A stretch of DNA of 64,000 bases from an uncultured Methylomonas sp. (GCA_936941155.1 CAKZJE010000117.1:19916-83915); one strand, 5' to 3'; counted from the stretch's first letter, positions 1 to 10,490 are shown. The notes: generated by a model from the letters alone, not told the origin. Made by a program: numbers and translations.

Positions 1-485
1 GCGGATTTGTTGTTGTTTAAAATCTGTGTTTCTGCTAATAAACTAATGGCTAAACTATTATTTGGATAACGTTGACTAATCTCCTCAGCTAAAGGAAGAA
101 TTTTAGCGGCTTGTTTAGTCGCTGCATAAACTTGCCCTAAGATTTTAAAAACTTCTACTTCTGCTTGTTCAGAACCTTTTGCCTTTTGTAGAGCCAATAC
201 TAAAATTCGCTCCATTTCTTTTAAGTCTTTTTGCTTATTGGCAACGTCAGCTAAGATTAGATAAGCTCCAATCGCTTTATCATCTTGTGCAATTAGTTTG
301 CTCGCTAGTATTTTTGCTTCAGCAAGCTTATTTTGCTTCATTAAATTTAGCATTTGTTGATACGCTGTTTTTGTATCAGTTTGCACCTGCTGAGGTTGAG
401 TGCTCGATTGAGATGGCGCAGCGGCTAATACAGATGGGGACAGTAAAAGACATAATGCGATGTTTTTAATTCTTTGGTTTTTCAT
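1..485 (-). CDS. TPR-type exported protein, 3' part missing
   Basis: The minus strand is open from an ATG at 485 to the window edge (161 codons plus two bases); the C-terminus lies outside. The N-terminus is a signal peptide: Lys/Arg start, hydrophobic IALCLLLSPSVLA, then AAAP. After it comes a Gln/Ser/Thr linker and helical pairs typical of tetratricopeptide repeats (for example AYQQMLNLMKQNKLAEAKIL and AYLILADVANKQKDLKEME). TPR proteins mediate protein-protein contacts, and this one would act in the periplasm or outer envelope. It lies downstream of fimV on the same strand but behind a terminator. The partner and exact role are not visible. Confidence 0.75.
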   Translation of the reverse strand, partial: MKNQRIKNIALCLLLSPSVLAAAPSQSSTQPQQVQTDTKTAYQQMLNLMKQNKLAEAKILASKLIAQDDKAIGAYLILADVANKQKDLKEMERILVLALQKAKGSEQAEVEVFKILGQVYAATKQAAKILPLAEEISQRYPNNSLAISLLAETQILNNNKS

Positions 486-551
486 GGTTGATGTCTAAAA
501 GTGAACTAAGGACGAGCTATTCTAGTTTGCTCATTGAAAAAACAATATAAA

Positions 552-585
552 AAAACCGCGCTTAAGATTTCCTAAGGGCGGTTTT
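552..585. terminator. Rho-independent terminator after fimV
   Basis: A 13-base arm (AAAACCGCGCTTA) pairs with TAAGGGCGGTTTT with one mismatch and an 8-base loop. A and T runs on both sides let it work in either direction. It separates fimV from the downstream TPR gene. Confidence 0.75.
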
Positions 586-676
586 TCTGTTTTACTTATA
601 CAGACTTTGCATTGCAATGTTGCTATGTTGCTATGTTTTATTTCTACTGTATTCAGTATTATACGAGCAAGGAGTG

Positions 677-3600
677 CTACGATAAGCTATCGAGAATTCC
701 TTGAGCGACTACTTTTTGCTCATTAGTTCCTTCTTTTAGCACCTTTTCAGCCATAGCCCTTGCAGCCTCTAAATCACCCATATCAATAAAAGCCATTGCT
801 AAATCTAATTTGGTTTCCAAAACATCCATATTATCTAAATCAGCAAATTCGCTATCTTGAGCAGAGCCTCCGACATTAAATTCAAAGGTTTTACTTGGAG
901 TATCTAAATCATTGATGTTATCTGTGTCAGTGCTGTCAAAAGCTGATAAATCAAACACAATGTCTTCGCCTGCATCATGCGGCTTTTCAGATTCTGACGG
1001 TAAGCCAAATTCAGCATTAAAAGCAGATAAATCAAACTCTACCTCTTCTGGCTCTGCATTACTTGTGGAAGAGTCTGCATCGTCAAATGCAGACAAGTCA
1101 AACTCGACTTCTGCTTCTGCGTTCGTTGAGGAAGTTTCATCAAATGCAGACAAATCAAACTCTTCTACTGCTGCTTTTGTTGTGTTTGCAGGCTCTGCGT
1201 CAAATGCAGACAAGTCAAACTCGGCTTCTTCTGGTTCTGCATTCGCTGAAGGTTCAGTATCAAAAGCAGATAAATCAAATTCTTCTGTTGTCGTTTCTAT
1301 TTCTCCCTTGCTAGAAGATTCAGTATCAAATACGGATAAATCAAATTCTTGTGCTGCATTATTTGAGTTGTCCGTTTCAGCAGCCGGATCTTCGTCAAAC
1401 ATGGATAAATCAAAGTCTACATTGCTTGCAGGAGCTTTTACTTCTTTTTCGGCAACAGTTTCAACAGCAGGCTCTTTGTCAAACATAGATACATCAAAAT
1501 CCACATTGTTTGTAGGAGCTTCTACTTCTTTTTCAGTAACAGTTTCAGCAGCAGGTTCTTCGTCAAACATGGATAAATCAAAATCCATATTATTCGCAGG
1601 AGGCTCTGGTTCTTTTACAGGAACTGCTTTAGGTGGTTCTGGGTCAAACATGGATAAATCAACACCATTATCATCTGCTACATTTTTTTCCAAGGTAGCT
1701 TTTGTGTCTATATCATCTGTTTGAAAAGTTGCTTTTTTGTTTTCAGATTCTTCCGTGTTATCAAAAGTAGACAAATCTTCATCGAAGTTGTTATCAGCGA
1801 TTTGTTTTAATTCTTCTACTTCAGCGTCATTAATACCTTGGCTTTCGGCTGTATTTTCATCTTCATCTGGAACAATTAACAAGGGCGAGTTTGGAATAAT
1901 TTCATGTCCCATTTCTGCCACTTTTGACCAGAAAGAGCGATTCGACCTTTTTCCTGCATCCGCTAATTCACGCACATACTCTTCAAAGCCTTTCGCATTG
2001 CCATTTACACAAAAGATTTCTAATAATTTAAATTTACATTCATCGCGATCTGGTAAATCAACAATTGCTTGACGAATTAACTCTTCAGCTTGCTGATAAC
2101 GTCCATAAGCTAAATAAACATCGGCTTCAGAGATAGGATCGACTTCATCTTGGTCAACTTCAAACGCATCAAAATCGTTGTCATCACTTAAAAATGAACT
2201 TTCACCACCAAACATAAAAGACGAATTGTCGTCTATTCCAGCAACAGAGAATTCATCTTCATCTTCTGGCAGATTAATTTCACTGTTTTCAGAGAACATG
2301 CTTTCTACTTCAGTTGACTTTTCAACTTTACGTTTGCGCCAAAATAACCAGCCTAACAATCCAACAGCAAAAACGCCACCACTCGCAACAGCCAAAGTAT
2401 AGGGGTCTGAAAGCAAGTCTTCTTCAACAGCAATAGGCTCAGGAGCAATAACCCTAGGTTTACGAGGTGCAACATGAGCAGCCATCGCAGCAGGAGGAGG
2501 TCCAGAGACTTGAGGTGTTGTTGCTGCTCTCGCTTTTAAGTCAGCAGTAGCTTTAGCTGCATCTGCTTCAGCCTTTGCTTTTAAGACGGCATCTTCTTTT
2601 GCTTTTAAATCTGCCGCAGCTTTAAGTTTTGCTTCGGCTTCCGCTTTTGCTTTTAAATCTGCCGCAGCTTTGAGTTTTGCTTCAGCCTCAGCTTTTGCTT
2701 TTAAATCTGCGGCTGCTTTAAGTTTTGCTTCGGCTTCAGATTTTGCTTTTAAATCTGTTTCAGCTTTAAGTTTTGCTTCGGCTTCAGCTTTTGCTTTTAA
2801 ATCCGCAGCAGCTTTAAGTTTTGCCTCAGCTTCGGTTTTAGCCTTTGCGTCCGCTTCTGCTTTCGCTTTTAACTCAGCTGCAGTTTTTCCTTTAGCGGCT
2901 TCTGAGTCTGCCTTTGCTTTTAATTCAGCATCCGTTTTAGCTTTTAATTCTGCTGTGGTTTTGGCTTTAGCATCCGTTTCTGTTTTTGCTTTTAACTCAG
3001 CTGCGGATTTTCCTTTAGCGGCTTCTGCGTCTGCTTTTGCTTTTAATTCAGCATCCGTTTTAGCTTTTAAATCTGCGGCGGCTTTAGCATCTGCCTCTGC
3101 TTTTGATTTTTGCTCAGCATCCGCTTTCGCTGTTTCAGCATCAGATTTTGCTTTTAATTGCGCAACTTTTGCGTCTGTTTCTTTTTGAGTTTTTAATAAC
3201 GCTTCATCTTTTGTTGTTTTTGTTTTTTCAGAGTCACTCGTTTTAGCTTTTAAGCTTTTTTCGAGAGCTGCTAATTGTTTATCTTTTAAAGCCAATATTT
3301 CTTTCATAGTGGCTATTTGGTCTTGCATTTTCTTTAATTGAATCTGCAAGTCTTGATTCGCATCGCTTAGTTTATTAGCACTTTCTTGTTCTGCTAGTTT
3401 TGCTTCAGCAGAGATAGGAGATGCCTCATAAGTTTTCGCAATTTTATGTTCATGTGGCGGCCTTAAAGTAAGCTTAGTTGCTGCTCTTTTTGCTCGGAAT
3501 TGTTTTTTTGCGGTTTTCTCAAATTCTTTTTTAGGAGTCGATGTAACTTTTTTCCAAGTTTTGTGCGGTTTTGCTATAGCCGCATTTTTGCTGGGTTCAC

Positions 3601-4861
3601 TCGATTCTGTTTTGAGAATAGATTCTTTAGAAGGAATTTTTAATACCTGATCTGCCCGCAAAGAATCCATATTGTCATCGTAAAAAGCCTCTGGATTTGC
3701 TTTGTAGATGGCTAACATCATTTGCTCAACAGAAATATCTGAATCAGCATTTACTTCTTTGGCAATTCGATAAAGATTTATTTTCTTTTTAGTAGGCCCA
3801 TACTCTTTAGTAATTTTTATAGAATCAGCAGGTGTAGATGCTGCTACTTTTACGGCACTATCACCATCTTTATCAGTTTCTTTTTTAACTTCAGCAGGTG
3901 CTTCTTTCTTGATTTCAACAGGAGCTTCTTTTTTGACTTCAGCAACGACTGTTTTAGGTTTTTCTGAGGCAGCAGAAACGGCTAGATTTTGTGGAGCTTT
4001 CTTTTGTGCAACAGTGTCAGTGTGAACTTTTGCTGGTTTTTTGGCAGCGGTGGTTTCTTTGGTTGTTTTTGTAGTACTTACGATCCGATCTTGCGCTTTA
4101 ACAGCTCCATCTTTATCTATAACAGAATCTACAGCGGCAGATGCGACTTTAGTTTTTTCCAGAGCAATCGGTTTTGCAACGACTGTAAGCTGTTTTTCTT
4201 CTGCAATAACCGTTGTTTTGGCAGGCTCTATTCTTAACGCATCTATTTTGGCTGCTGGCGATGTTTTTTCAATTGTAGTGTTTGCATTTACAATTTCTGT
4301 TGTTGCTTTAACAGCAGGCACAGCAACAGCTGCTTTTACAGCTTCTTCTTTGGCTTCAACGTGCTTAGTGACAACAGGCTCAATTACTTTTTTTGTAGAA
4401 ACAGTTTTTTCTTCTGAGGCAGTAGAACGGCTGCTTTTTTTGTAAGAAGAGGCTGTAGATTGAGGGTAACTCGAAGGAGGATCAACCAAAACAGTAAACT
4501 CGCGGACAAGTCTGCCATTAGGCCAAGTCACCTCAAGAAGTAAATCTAAAAACGGCTCTTTTAGAACTTCTGTTGACGTTAATTTAATAACCACTGAGCC
4601 ATTTGCTTTCACTTCAGGTTTAAACTTTATTTTGGAAAGAAAATAACTCCATGGCACACCCTGTGCGTCAAAAACTTCAGGTGCTGCAAGTCTGACTTTT
4701 ATGTCAGACGCATCTTCATTTCCCGAAACGACCAAAGCAATTTCTGCCTTTAAGTTCTGATTAAGGGCAGAATGCAATTTAATATCGCCAATCCCTAACG
4801 AATGACCACTGGCAGGAACCAGTAGTGATACAGCCGCTAAAGCTTTAGTTAAATTGCGCAC
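677..4861 (-). CDS. fimV: FimV-type polar hub protein with LysM domain
   Basis: FimV is an inner-membrane, peptidoglycan-binding hub needed for type IV pilus assembly and pole organisation. The order here is: signal sequence ending near SGHSLG; conserved FimV N-domain ([17 protein letters not shown]); low-complexity linker; LysM-like domain ([16 protein letters not shown]...ANPEAF...QVLKIPS); Ala/Lys/Glu coiled coil; one membrane helix followed by WRKRK; acidic cytoplasmic region with about a dozen DLSxFD repeats; and the conserved C-terminal TPR helix pair ([20 protein letters not shown]). A GTG at 4861 is preferred over the ATG at 4921, because GAAGGAG lies just upstream and the signal peptide then starts correctly (1394 aa). 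asd directly upstream is the usual neighbour. Confidence 0.93.
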   Translation of the reverse strand: MRNLTKALAAVSLLVPASGHSLGIGDIKLHSALNQNLKAEIALVVSGNEDASDIKVRLAAPEVFDAQGVPWSYFLSKIKFKPEVKANGSVVIKLTSTEVLKEPFLDLLLEVTWPNGRLVREFTVLVDPPSSYPQSTASSYKKSSRSTASEEKTVSTKKVIEPVVTKHVEAKEEAVKAAVAVPAVKATTEIVNANTTIEKTSPAAKIDALRIEPAKTTVIAEEKQLTVVAKPIALEKTKVASAAVDSVIDKDGAVKAQDRIVSTTKTTKETTAAKKPAKVHTDTVAQKKAPQNLAVSAASEKPKTVVAEVKKEAPVEIKKEAPAEVKKETDKDGDSAVKVAASTPADSIKITKEYGPTKKKINLYRIAKEVNADSDISVEQMMLAIYKANPEAFYDDNMDSLRADQVLKIPSKESILKTESSEPSKNAAIAKPHKTWKKVTSTPKKEFEKTAKKQFRAKRAATKLTLRPPHEHKIAKTYEASPISAEAKLAEQESANKLSDANQDLQIQLKKMQDQIATMKEILALKDKQLAALEKSLKAKTSDSEKTKTTKDEALLKTQKETDAKVAQLKAKSDAETAKADAEQKSKAEADAKAAADLKAKTDAELKAKADAEAAKGKSAAELKAKTETDAKAKTTAELKAKTDAELKAKADSEAAKGKTAAELKAKAEADAKAKTEAEAKLKAAADLKAKAEAEAKLKAETDLKAKSEAEAKLKAAADLKAKAEAEAKLKAAADLKAKAEAEAKLKAAADLKAKEDAVLKAKAEADAAKATADLKARAATTPQVSGPPPAAMAAHVAPRKPRVIAPEPIAVEEDLLSDPYTLAVASGGVFAVGLLGWLFWRKRKVEKSTEVESMFSENSEINLPEDEDEFSVAGIDDNSSFMFGGESSFLSDDNDFDAFEVDQDEVDPISEADVYLAYGRYQQAEELIRQAIVDLPDRDECKFKLLEIFCVNGNAKGFEEYVRELADAGKRSNRSFWSKVAEMGHEIIPNSPLLIVPDEDENTAESQGINDAEVEELKQIADNNFDEDLSTFDNTEESENKKATFQTDDIDTKATLEKNVADDNGVDLSMFDPEPPKAVPVKEPEPPANNMDFDLSMFDEEPAAETVTEKEVEAPTNNVDFDVSMFDKEPAVETVAEKEVKAPASNVDFDLSMFDEDPAAETDNSNNAAQEFDLSVFDTESSSKGEIETTTEEFDLSAFDTEPSANAEPEEAEFDLSAFDAEPANTTKAAVEEFDLSAFDETSSTNAEAEVEFDLSAFDDADSSTSNAEPEEVEFDLSAFNAEFGLPSESEKPHDAGEDIVFDLSAFDSTDTDNINDLDTPSKTFEFNVGGSAQDSEFADLDNMDVLETKLDLAMAFIDMGDLEAARAMAEKVLKEGTNEQKVVAQGILDSLS
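935..1790 (-). repeat. DLSxFD tandem repeats in fimV
   Basis: About twelve copies of a short acidic motif, F-D-L-S-x-F-D plus a Glu/Pro/Ser/Ala-rich spacer of 10-20 residues, lie in the cytoplasmic part of FimV. Spacers vary while the motif is kept (variants DVSMFD, DLSAFN), which suggests a repeated docking peptide rather than simple low complexity. The bounds are approximate. Confidence 0.8.
2530..3190 (-). repeat. Ala/Lys/Glu coiled-coil repeats in fimV
   Basis: Near-identical codon blocks encode reiterated [16 protein letters not shown] units, on the periplasmic side just before the membrane helix. They form a long charged helix or coiled coil. The DNA-level similarity makes the copy number likely to vary between strains. 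The bounds are approximate. Confidence 0.75.
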
Positions 4862-4931
4862 TTTGCTCTCCTTCAAAATTGTTACCACAGTCTCGTACCG
4901 TGCATAGTCAAATATACTCACTAATCTTAGA

Positions 4932-5954
4932 CTAGATGTAATTTTTTACCAGTTCTTCTGCAATTTGAACGCTGTTTAATGCAGCACCTTTACGCACATT
5001 ATCAGCAACAACCCATAAATCAATTCCTTTTGGGTGAGAAATATCTTCGCGAATTCTGCCGACAAACGTGGCATCTTGCCCTGCGGATTCTGTGACAGCT
5101 GTGGGGTAGCTGCCGTTGACGCGCTCGTCCATTAACTGCACTCCAGGTGCATTGCGTAGTAAATCTCGCACCTGTTCTGCCGTAATTTTATCTCTAGTTT
5201 CAATATGCACTGCTTCAGAATGTCCAAAGAAAACCGGCACACGCACGGCAGTTGCATTTACTTTAATATTAGCATCGCCCATGATTTTTTGGGTTTCCCA
5301 CACCATTTTCATTTCTTCTTTGGTGTAACCATTTTCCATAAACACATCAATTTGTGGCAACACGTTAAAGGCGATTTGCTTTGGATACACTTCCGCTTTA
5401 ATCGGTTTCATATTTAACAAATTCATGGTTTGCGTGGCTAATTCTTCAATCGCTTCTTTGCCTGTACCAGAAACGGCTTGATAAGTGCAAACATTAATTC
5501 GTTCTATGCCCACTGCATCGTAAATTGGTTTTAATGCCACTAACATTTGAATTGTAGAGCAATTTGGATTAGCAATAATGCCACGATTTTTATAATCAGC
5601 GATTTTCTCAGGATTCACTTCTGGCACGACTAACGGAATATCATCGTCATAGCGAAACTGTGAAGTATTGTCGATCACAATACAGCCAGCAGCAGCGGCT
5701 TTAGGTGCATATATTTCTGAAACAGAAGCTCCGGGTGAAAACAACCCAATTTGCGCTTTAGAAAAATCAAATGTTTCTAAATCTTCCACTTTTAAAGTTG
5801 CGCCTTTGAAAGTTAGGCGTTTGCCAACTGAACGACTGCTCGCCAGTGCGTAAACTTTTCCAACAGGAAAATTACGTTCTTCCAAAATTGACAGCATGGC
5901 TTCGCCCACTGCGCCCGTTGCGCCAACTACGGCGACATCGTAAGTTTTACTCAT
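4932..5954 (-). CDS. asd: Aspartate-semialdehyde dehydrogenase
   Basis: It reduces aspartyl-4-phosphate to aspartate semialdehyde with NADPH, at the branch point to Lys/DAP, Met and Thr. Visible are the N-terminal dinucleotide fold ([11 protein letters not shown]), the catalytic cysteine in NPNCSTIQM (Cys132), and a length of 340 aa, normal for the family. Its ATG overlaps the leuB stop by 4 bp and fimV follows closely, the standard gammaproteobacterial leuB-asd-fimV order. Confidence 0.97.
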   Translation of the reverse strand: MSKTYDVAVVGATGAVGEAMLSILEERNFPVGKVYALASSRSVGKRLTFKGATLKVEDLETFDFSKAQIGLFSPGASVSEIYAPKAAAAGCIVIDNTSQFRYDDDIPLVVPEVNPEKIADYKNRGIIANPNCSTIQMLVALKPIYDAVGIERINVCTYQAVSGTGKEAIEELATQTMNLLNMKPIKAEVYPKQIAFNVLPQIDVFMENGYTKEEMKMVWETQKIMGDANIKVNATAVRVPVFFGHSEAVHIETRDKITAEQVRDLLRNAPGVQLMDERVNGSYPTAVTESAGQDATFVGRIREDISHPKGIDLWVVADNVRKGAALNSVQIAEELVKNYI

Positions 5955-7042
5955 ACAACTGCTCCAGTCTGTAACGCAGCAACCACTGCATCACCCATTT
6001 GTGAAGTGCTGACTTTAGTCATGCCTTCGGAAAAAATATCGGCGGTACGCACATTGGCATCCAACGCACTATTCACAGCAGCTTCAATCCGCTCTGCTGC
6101 TTCGGTTAAATTAAAGGTATAACGTAACATCATGGCAGCGGAAAGAATTGTTGCTATTGGATTAGCAATTCCCTTGCCAGCAATATCCGGCGCAGAACCA
6201 TGAATCGGTTCATACATGCCTTTGCCATTTGCATCCAGTGACGCAGAAGGCAGCATCCCAATCGAACCCGTCAGCATTGCCGCAGCATCCGATAACACAT
6301 CACCAAATAAATTTGAAGTGACCATCACATCAAACTGTTTTGGCGCGCGCACTAATTGCATGGCGGCGTTATCAACATACATGTGCGATAGCTGAACATC
6401 AGGATATTCTTTATTGAGGTCGGTCATTACTTCACGCCACAATTCAGTGCATTCCAAAACATTGGCTTTATCCACTGAGCAGAGTTTTTTATTACGTTTT
6501 TGCGCAATTTTAAAAGCCGAACGTCCGATACGACGAATTTCTGACTCGCTATAAACGGCGGTGTTAAAGCCTTGCCGCTCGCCGTTTTCTAAAATCCGAA
6601 TTCCGCGTGGCTGACCAAAATAAATCCCGCCGGTTAATTCGCGCACAATCATTAAATCTAAACCAGAAACCAATTCAGGTTTTAAACTGGAAGCATCGGC
6701 TAATTGTGGATATAAAATCGCTGGACGCAAATTGGAAAACAATCCCAAAACCGAACGCAATCCTAATAAGCCTTTTTCTGGGCGCACGGAAATATCCAAT
6801 GATTCCCATTTTTTGCCACCGACTGCGCCGAGTAAAATCGCGTCCGCGCTTTTCACTAAATCAATGGTTTGTTGTGGAAACGGGGTTTCATACACATCAT
6901 AAGCCGCGCCGCCGATGAGTCCGTTTTCAAATTCCAAACCTAAATTCATTTGGCTATTCAAAACGTTTAAAACTTTAATCGCTTCCGCCATTATTTCAGG
7001 GCCGATACCGTCGCCTGCTAATACTGCAATTTTTTTTGTCAT
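5951..7042 (-). CDS. leuB: 3-isopropylmalate dehydrogenase
   Basis: It oxidises and decarboxylates 3-isopropylmalate to 2-ketoisocaproate with NAD+ in leucine synthesis. The start [16 protein letters not shown], the central [10 protein letters not shown] motif with the active-site Tyr, and [14 protein letters not shown] near the C-terminus are all diagnostic. The length of 363 aa is usual. It is translationally coupled to asd by a 4 bp overlap. Upstream it is separated from leuD by a toxin-antitoxin module and a decayed leuD tail. Confidence 0.98.
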   Translation of the reverse strand: MTKKIAVLAGDGIGPEIMAEAIKVLNVLNSQMNLGLEFENGLIGGAAYDVYETPFPQQTIDLVKSADAILLGAVGGKKWESLDISVRPEKGLLGLRSVLGLFSNLRPAILYPQLADASSLKPELVSGLDLMIVRELTGGIYFGQPRGIRILENGERQGFNTAVYSESEIRRIGRSAFKIAQKRNKKLCSVDKANVLECTELWREVMTDLNKEYPDVQLSHMYVDNAAMQLVRAPKQFDVMVTSNLFGDVLSDAAAMLTGSIGMLPSASLDANGKGMYEPIHGSAPDIAGKGIANPIATILSAAMMLRYTFNLTEAAERIEAAVNSALDANVRTADIFSEGMTKVSTSQMGDAVVAALQTGAVV

Positions 7043-7068
7043 TTATTCAAAACCTTCTATTTAAAATC

Positions 7069-7122
7069 TTATGCCGCAAACAACCAAGGCGCACGTTTTG
7101 TCCGTTCGGTTCTGCTTTAACT
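7069..7122 (-). pseudogene. Decayed second copy of the leuD 3' end
   Basis: Read on the minus strand, this stretch encodes ERTKRAPWLFAA and a stop. It matches the end of the intact leuD ([11 protein letters not shown] and a stop) 1 kb away. The preceding codons (GTT AAA GCA GAA) match leuD IKAYE after a small frameshift. At DNA level AACCAAGG-GCACGTTTTG is shared with a single difference. The copy lies between leuB and the end of the Panacea module. The sequence shows the similarity; that it is the remnant of the original leuD end is inference. Confidence 0.8.
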
Positions 7123-7127
7123 ACCAA

Positions 7128-7562
7128 TTATGTATGTTTCTTTAATGATGGAGATACTCTGTGTTCTGGGTCATACCAAAACAGTTTTGCTATATTTCCA
7201 TGTTTGATAGCAATAAATCTTGGTTTTCCTCCTAAATGAAACGAAAACAAGTTTTCTGCCTCATCATCTAAAGCTAATTCTGTGAGTCTATCTATAGCTT
7301 CTTTGGATAACCTGCCCGTATCCGACAATGAATGATGCTGTTTTCCAGTAATTTCATTCCAACTCATGCTGTCAAAATCATGTAATTTGCTGATTATAGT
7401 CAGTTCTTCATTTTGACCTTTAGGCCATTTAAATATACCGCCTTTATCCGTTGTAGAAAAACGCCAAACAGGTTTGTCATCTGTTGTTTTTTCTACAGTT
7501 CTTACCGTTTTTGTGTCAGGTTTATTGACTGCACTTTTAGCTACTTTCTTATTTTTACTCAT
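7128..7562 (-). CDS. Putative toxin partner of Panacea protein
   Basis: This is a 144-aa protein with a Lys-rich, probably disordered first 30 residues. A compact domain follows with WRFSTTDKGG, FDSMSWNEI, a His pair (KQHHSL) and a C-terminal FHLGGKPRFIAIKHGNIAKLFWYDPEHRV-like strand pattern, quoted here as separate motifs FHLGGKPRF and FWYDPEHRV. I do not recognise the family by name. Position suggests the job: its ATG overlaps the stop of the Panacea-domain gene by 4 bp, and Panacea proteins are antitoxins whose partner toxins vary widely. A toxin role is inferred from context only. Confidence 0.6.
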   Translation of the reverse strand: MSKNKKVAKSAVNKPDTKTVRTVEKTTDDKPVWRFSTTDKGGIFKWPKGQNEELTIISKLHDFDSMSWNEITGKQHHSLSDTGRLSKEAIDRLTELALDDEAENLFSFHLGGKPRFIAIKHGNIAKLFWYDPEHRVSPSLKKHT

Positions 7563-8002
7563 GTTAATGAACTATAATATTCCATCATAGAATTAAGCGT
7601 TATTTCATTAAAACCTCGTTCTAAATCACCTAAACCTTTTCTTGCCTCTATCCAAGGAGCTTCTGAATGAGTCTGATCGCTTAACCATTGTGCTGATTTA
7701 TCTCCATAAGCTTTTAATACAACTTCAATTGTCTCTTTTTGGTCTTTGTTTAGTTTGCCTTTAGCAAATTCAGCAAAATTGTCTGCTTGAACTTGGAATT
7801 GACCTCTATGTTTATCATATAAATCCCTACAAACAGGACCATTTGACCAAGCTTCAATTTGGCTATTAAAAATAGGCTTGTCATCCCATACTAATGACCA
7901 GGCTTGACAGTAATAAACAAGTTTTTGCAGTTTCATTGCTGACATTGTGCCTTTTTTATCAAGTATATATGTAGCCACATCAAAAACATTTACGTTATTC
8001 AT
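7559..8002 (-). CDS. Panacea-domain (DUF4065/SocA-like) antitoxin
   Basis: The Panacea (DUF4065) pattern is clear: DVATYILDKKGTMSAMKLQKLVYYCQAWSL in separate parts (DVATYIL, MKLQKLVYY, QAWSL), then IEAWSNGPVCRDLYDKH and WLSDQTHSEAPW. Proteins of this fold neutralise diverse toxins in two-gene operons. The ATG at 8002 is chosen because AAGGAG lies six bases upstream; an earlier in-frame start at 8035 lacks a ribosome site. It gives 147 aa. The gene sits between leuD and the putative toxin, inside the leu operon. Confidence 0.85.
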   Translation of the reverse strand: MNNVNVFDVATYILDKKGTMSAMKLQKLVYYCQAWSLVWDDKPIFNSQIEAWSNGPVCRDLYDKHRGQFQVQADNFAEFAKGKLNKDQKETIEVVLKAYGDKSAQWLSDQTHSEAPWIEARKGLGDLERGFNEITLNSMMEYYSSLT

Positions 8003-8074
8003 AATCATCTCCTTTTTAGCAACTCTTCTAAACAAAAAAGCAAATCGTCTGAAATATAGTGCGGTTATGATTCA

Positions 8075-8707
8075 TTAAACAAATAACCAAGGTGCACGTT
8101 TTGCTCGCTCAGTTTCATACGCTTTAATTGTATCGGCTTCTTGCAAAGTTAAGGCAATATCATCTAAGCCGTTTAATAAACGATGTTTTCTATTGGCATC
8201 TATCGCAAACGCTATCGCTAAACCGTCTGGTGTAGTGATGGTTTGCGCGGCTAAATCAATCGTCAATTGATAACCATCAGCGATTTGTTTGAACAGCGAA
8301 TCAACTACATCAGCACTTAATACAATTGGCAATAAGCCATTTTTGAAACAGTTATTGTAGAAAATATCGGCAAAACTCGGTGCAATAATCGCTCGGAAGC
8401 CATAATCTTCTAAAGCCCAAGGCGCGTGTTCGCGTGAAGAGCCACAGCCAAAATTTTCGCGGGTTAATAAAATTTCCGCACCTTTATATTGTGCTTGATT
8501 CAAGACGAAATCTTTGTTTAACGGGCGATTCGTGCAATCCATTTCCGGTTCGCCGCGATCTAAATAACGCCATTCGTCAAATAAAAATACGCCAAATCCA
8601 ACGCGACGAATGGATTTTAAAAATTGTTTGGGAATAATGGCATCGGTATCAACGTTGGCTCTGTCTAAAGGCACAACTTTTGAGGTTAAGGTAGTAAAAG
8701 CTCGCAT
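8075..8707 (-). CDS. leuD: 3-isopropylmalate dehydratase small subunit
   Basis: LeuD pairs with LeuC to isomerise 2- to 3-isopropylmalate. The beginning ([20 protein letters not shown]), the [16 protein letters not shown] loop and [18 protein letters not shown] are diagnostic, and 210 aa is normal. It is separated from leuC by two unrelated genes and from leuB by the Panacea pair, which is unusual. Its 3' end is duplicated in decayed form at 7069-7122. Confidence 0.97.
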   Translation of the reverse strand: MRAFTTLTSKVVPLDRANVDTDAIIPKQFLKSIRRVGFGVFLFDEWRYLDRGEPEMDCTNRPLNKDFVLNQAQYKGAEILLTRENFGCGSSREHAPWALEDYGFRAIIAPSFADIFYNNCFKNGLLPIVLSADVVDSLFKQIADGYQLTIDLAAQTITTPDGLAIAFAIDANRKHRLLNGLDDIALTLQEADTIKAYETERAKRAPWLFV

Positions 8708-8818
8708 TTTATTTATATTAAAAAATAGTGGTTTTATAGATTTACAATTTCTGTCAATTAAAGACTGTTTTTATATTTCAATCTCAATTTAGCTTTAAAG
8801 TTTTTATAATATGCTTAG

Positions 8819-9952
8819 CTATTCGGATACAACATGAAAGTTATCAGGATAATCAATAATAGAAGACCTACCTTCTTTTTCGATACTTCCTTTACACTCT
8901 ATAGGTAATCCATCTTTATGAGCATTAATAGCAGTATTGTAATCTTGCTCATGGAGTTTTATTTTTATTTTTCTTTTTTTACCAAAGTCATCAAAATTTA
9001 AGATAGTAATAACACCATCACCTTCTTGTTTTTCCCTGTGTAAAGCAATAATATAACCTTCTGCAAAGAAATCTTCTGGGTTTCTTTCGTAAAACTTATT
9101 TGATGCCTCTTTAATATAAGGCATCATGTTACTATCAAATAATAAATGTGTTTTTGTTGAAGGTTTATTAATCAATTCATTATAAAACCATGAAACATTT
9201 ATTTCTGTTTGTTGGTAGCCTTGTTCATTTAATTCACCTGTAACAGCATCACATAGCAAAGCACTCACACCTTGAGAAACTACCTCTTCAAAAGATTCGA
9301 AGTAAAAGCGACCTCTTTTTATAGTTTCATTTGCAACATAATGTAGAGCATCAAGAGCCTCTAACATAGTAATGATAGATTGTCTTTCAAAGGGGTCTAT
9401 ATCAATTTGCTTTTGTTTTATTGCAATTGGTGAAATAACTTTTGTAATAAAACTTCCTCTTTCTGTTTGTCCTAATCTTAATGTTTTACTATATTCAGCT
9501 ACTTGGCTATATTTTCTAGCTGGAAATAGAGCTTTTTTCTCAACAGTAGCACAAGCCCCCGCAATTACTAAACTTTTTGCTCTTTGAATTACAGATACTC
9601 CATATTCAAAAGGCAAAGAACTAGAGGTTTTATTCATCGGGTCAAATGTTCTTACCCTTATAACATCGCCAAGTGTCAATGTATCAATATCTTCGAGTAA
9701 CTCTAATTGAGAACGACTTTCAGCAATAGCTAATGTTTTTATTGTTCTACTCATTGCATGAGAAAAATCACCTAAATTATAATCTTCTGGCAACCATATT
9801 CTGTATTTTTGTCCTTCTGCATTTAATTCCCAAATTGAAAATGTTTTATCAACTTGCTTAGCGCATTTCCAATCTTTAGATAGTAAATAACTTCGCAAAT
9901 CTTTAGGAGATAAGGCATTGAATATTTTATCGTCAGTAATTTCAACTTTCAT
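8819..9952 (-). CDS. Unknown protein paired with DUF4365 gene
   Basis: The 377-aa soluble protein has no signal peptide or membrane helix, and I do not recognise its family. The N-terminal 60 residues look like a small alpha/beta domain (SPKDLRSYLLSKDWKC...YRIWLPED), and the C-terminal part is beta-rich (GVITILNFDDFGKKRKIKIKL...GSIEKEGR). Its ATG overlaps the stop of the DUF4365 gene by 4 bp, so the two are almost certainly made together. The pair is inserted between leuC and leuD. By context it may be the second part of a defence or toxin-antitoxin module. Confidence 0.6.
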   Translation of the reverse strand: MKVEITDDKIFNALSPKDLRSYLLSKDWKCAKQVDKTFSIWELNAEGQKYRIWLPEDYNLGDFSHAMSRTIKTLAIAESRSQLELLEDIDTLTLGDVIRVRTFDPMNKTSSSLPFEYGVSVIQRAKSLVIAGACATVEKKALFPARKYSQVAEYSKTLRLGQTERGSFITKVISPIAIKQKQIDIDPFERQSIITMLEALDALHYVANETIKRGRFYFESFEEVVSQGVSALLCDAVTGELNEQGYQQTEINVSWFYNELINKPSTKTHLLFDSNMMPYIKEASNKFYERNPEDFFAEGYIIALHREKQEGDGVITILNFDDFGKKRKIKIKLHEQDYNTAINAHKDGLPIECKGSIEKEGRSSIIDYPDNFHVVSE

Positions 9953-10458
9953 AATTCCTCCCCGTTTGCTAGTTTATTCATTAAGTTTCTAAGCGTTTCA
10001 ATCGTTATTATTTGTGAGGTAGGTATCTTTATTGAAACAGTTGTAGTATTTGAAGTATCCGGCATTCCTTTTAAAGACACCCAATAAGCAAGATGATTTA
10101 GAGTAATTGAATTTTCATTCTGTTGTATCCAGTGTTCGCAATTTTCAGGAGTATGTACAACAATCAATATCCTAGGATTCATGCAATGTCTGCGTAAATC
10201 ATTATAGTTTTTTAAAGATAAAGGATAAGTCAGATATTCGCCATCTGGATGATGTGCATATGTGCATTTTAATTGAACTCTTAAACTTTCAAAGAGAGGG
10301 AATGTCTTATCATCCCCTCGTTGCATAATTGAACAATCAACACTATCTTCATCTAGTCTTATTTCTTCTAATGAATATCCTGCCACAGTAGAAATTGCAT
10401 GAACATAAGCAATACTAAACTGTTGTTGCAAGCTCGTTTTTGAGAAATGAAAACTCAT
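9949..10458 (-). CDS. DUF4365-like protein
   Basis: The 169-aa protein has the DUF4365 layout: FSIAYVHAISTVAGYSLEE followed by DEDSVDCSIMQRG, then LRVQLKCTYAHH, YNDLRRHCMNPRILIVVHTP and YWVSLKGMPDTSNTTTVSIKI. The order D...VD...VQLKC fits a reduced PD-(D/E)XK nuclease core. DUF4365 proteins are often found beside defence genes, but no activity can be read directly here. It is coupled to the 377-aa gene by a 4 bp overlap. Confidence 0.65.
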   Translation of the reverse strand: MSFHFSKTSLQQQFSIAYVHAISTVAGYSLEEIRLDEDSVDCSIMQRGDDKTFPLFESLRVQLKCTYAHHPDGEYLTYPLSLKNYNDLRRHCMNPRILIVVHTPENCEHWIQQNENSITLNHLAYWVSLKGMPDTSNTTTVSIKIPTSQIITIETLRNLMNKLANGEEL

Positions 10459-10490
10459 TAGTTATCCTAAGTTTATGCTACTCTGTAATT

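Noticed and set aside
912..3188. Long plus-strand frames opposite fimV (Ser/Ala/Phe-rich)
   Set aside because: They mirror the codon repeats of fimV on the other strand and have no domain or ribosome site.
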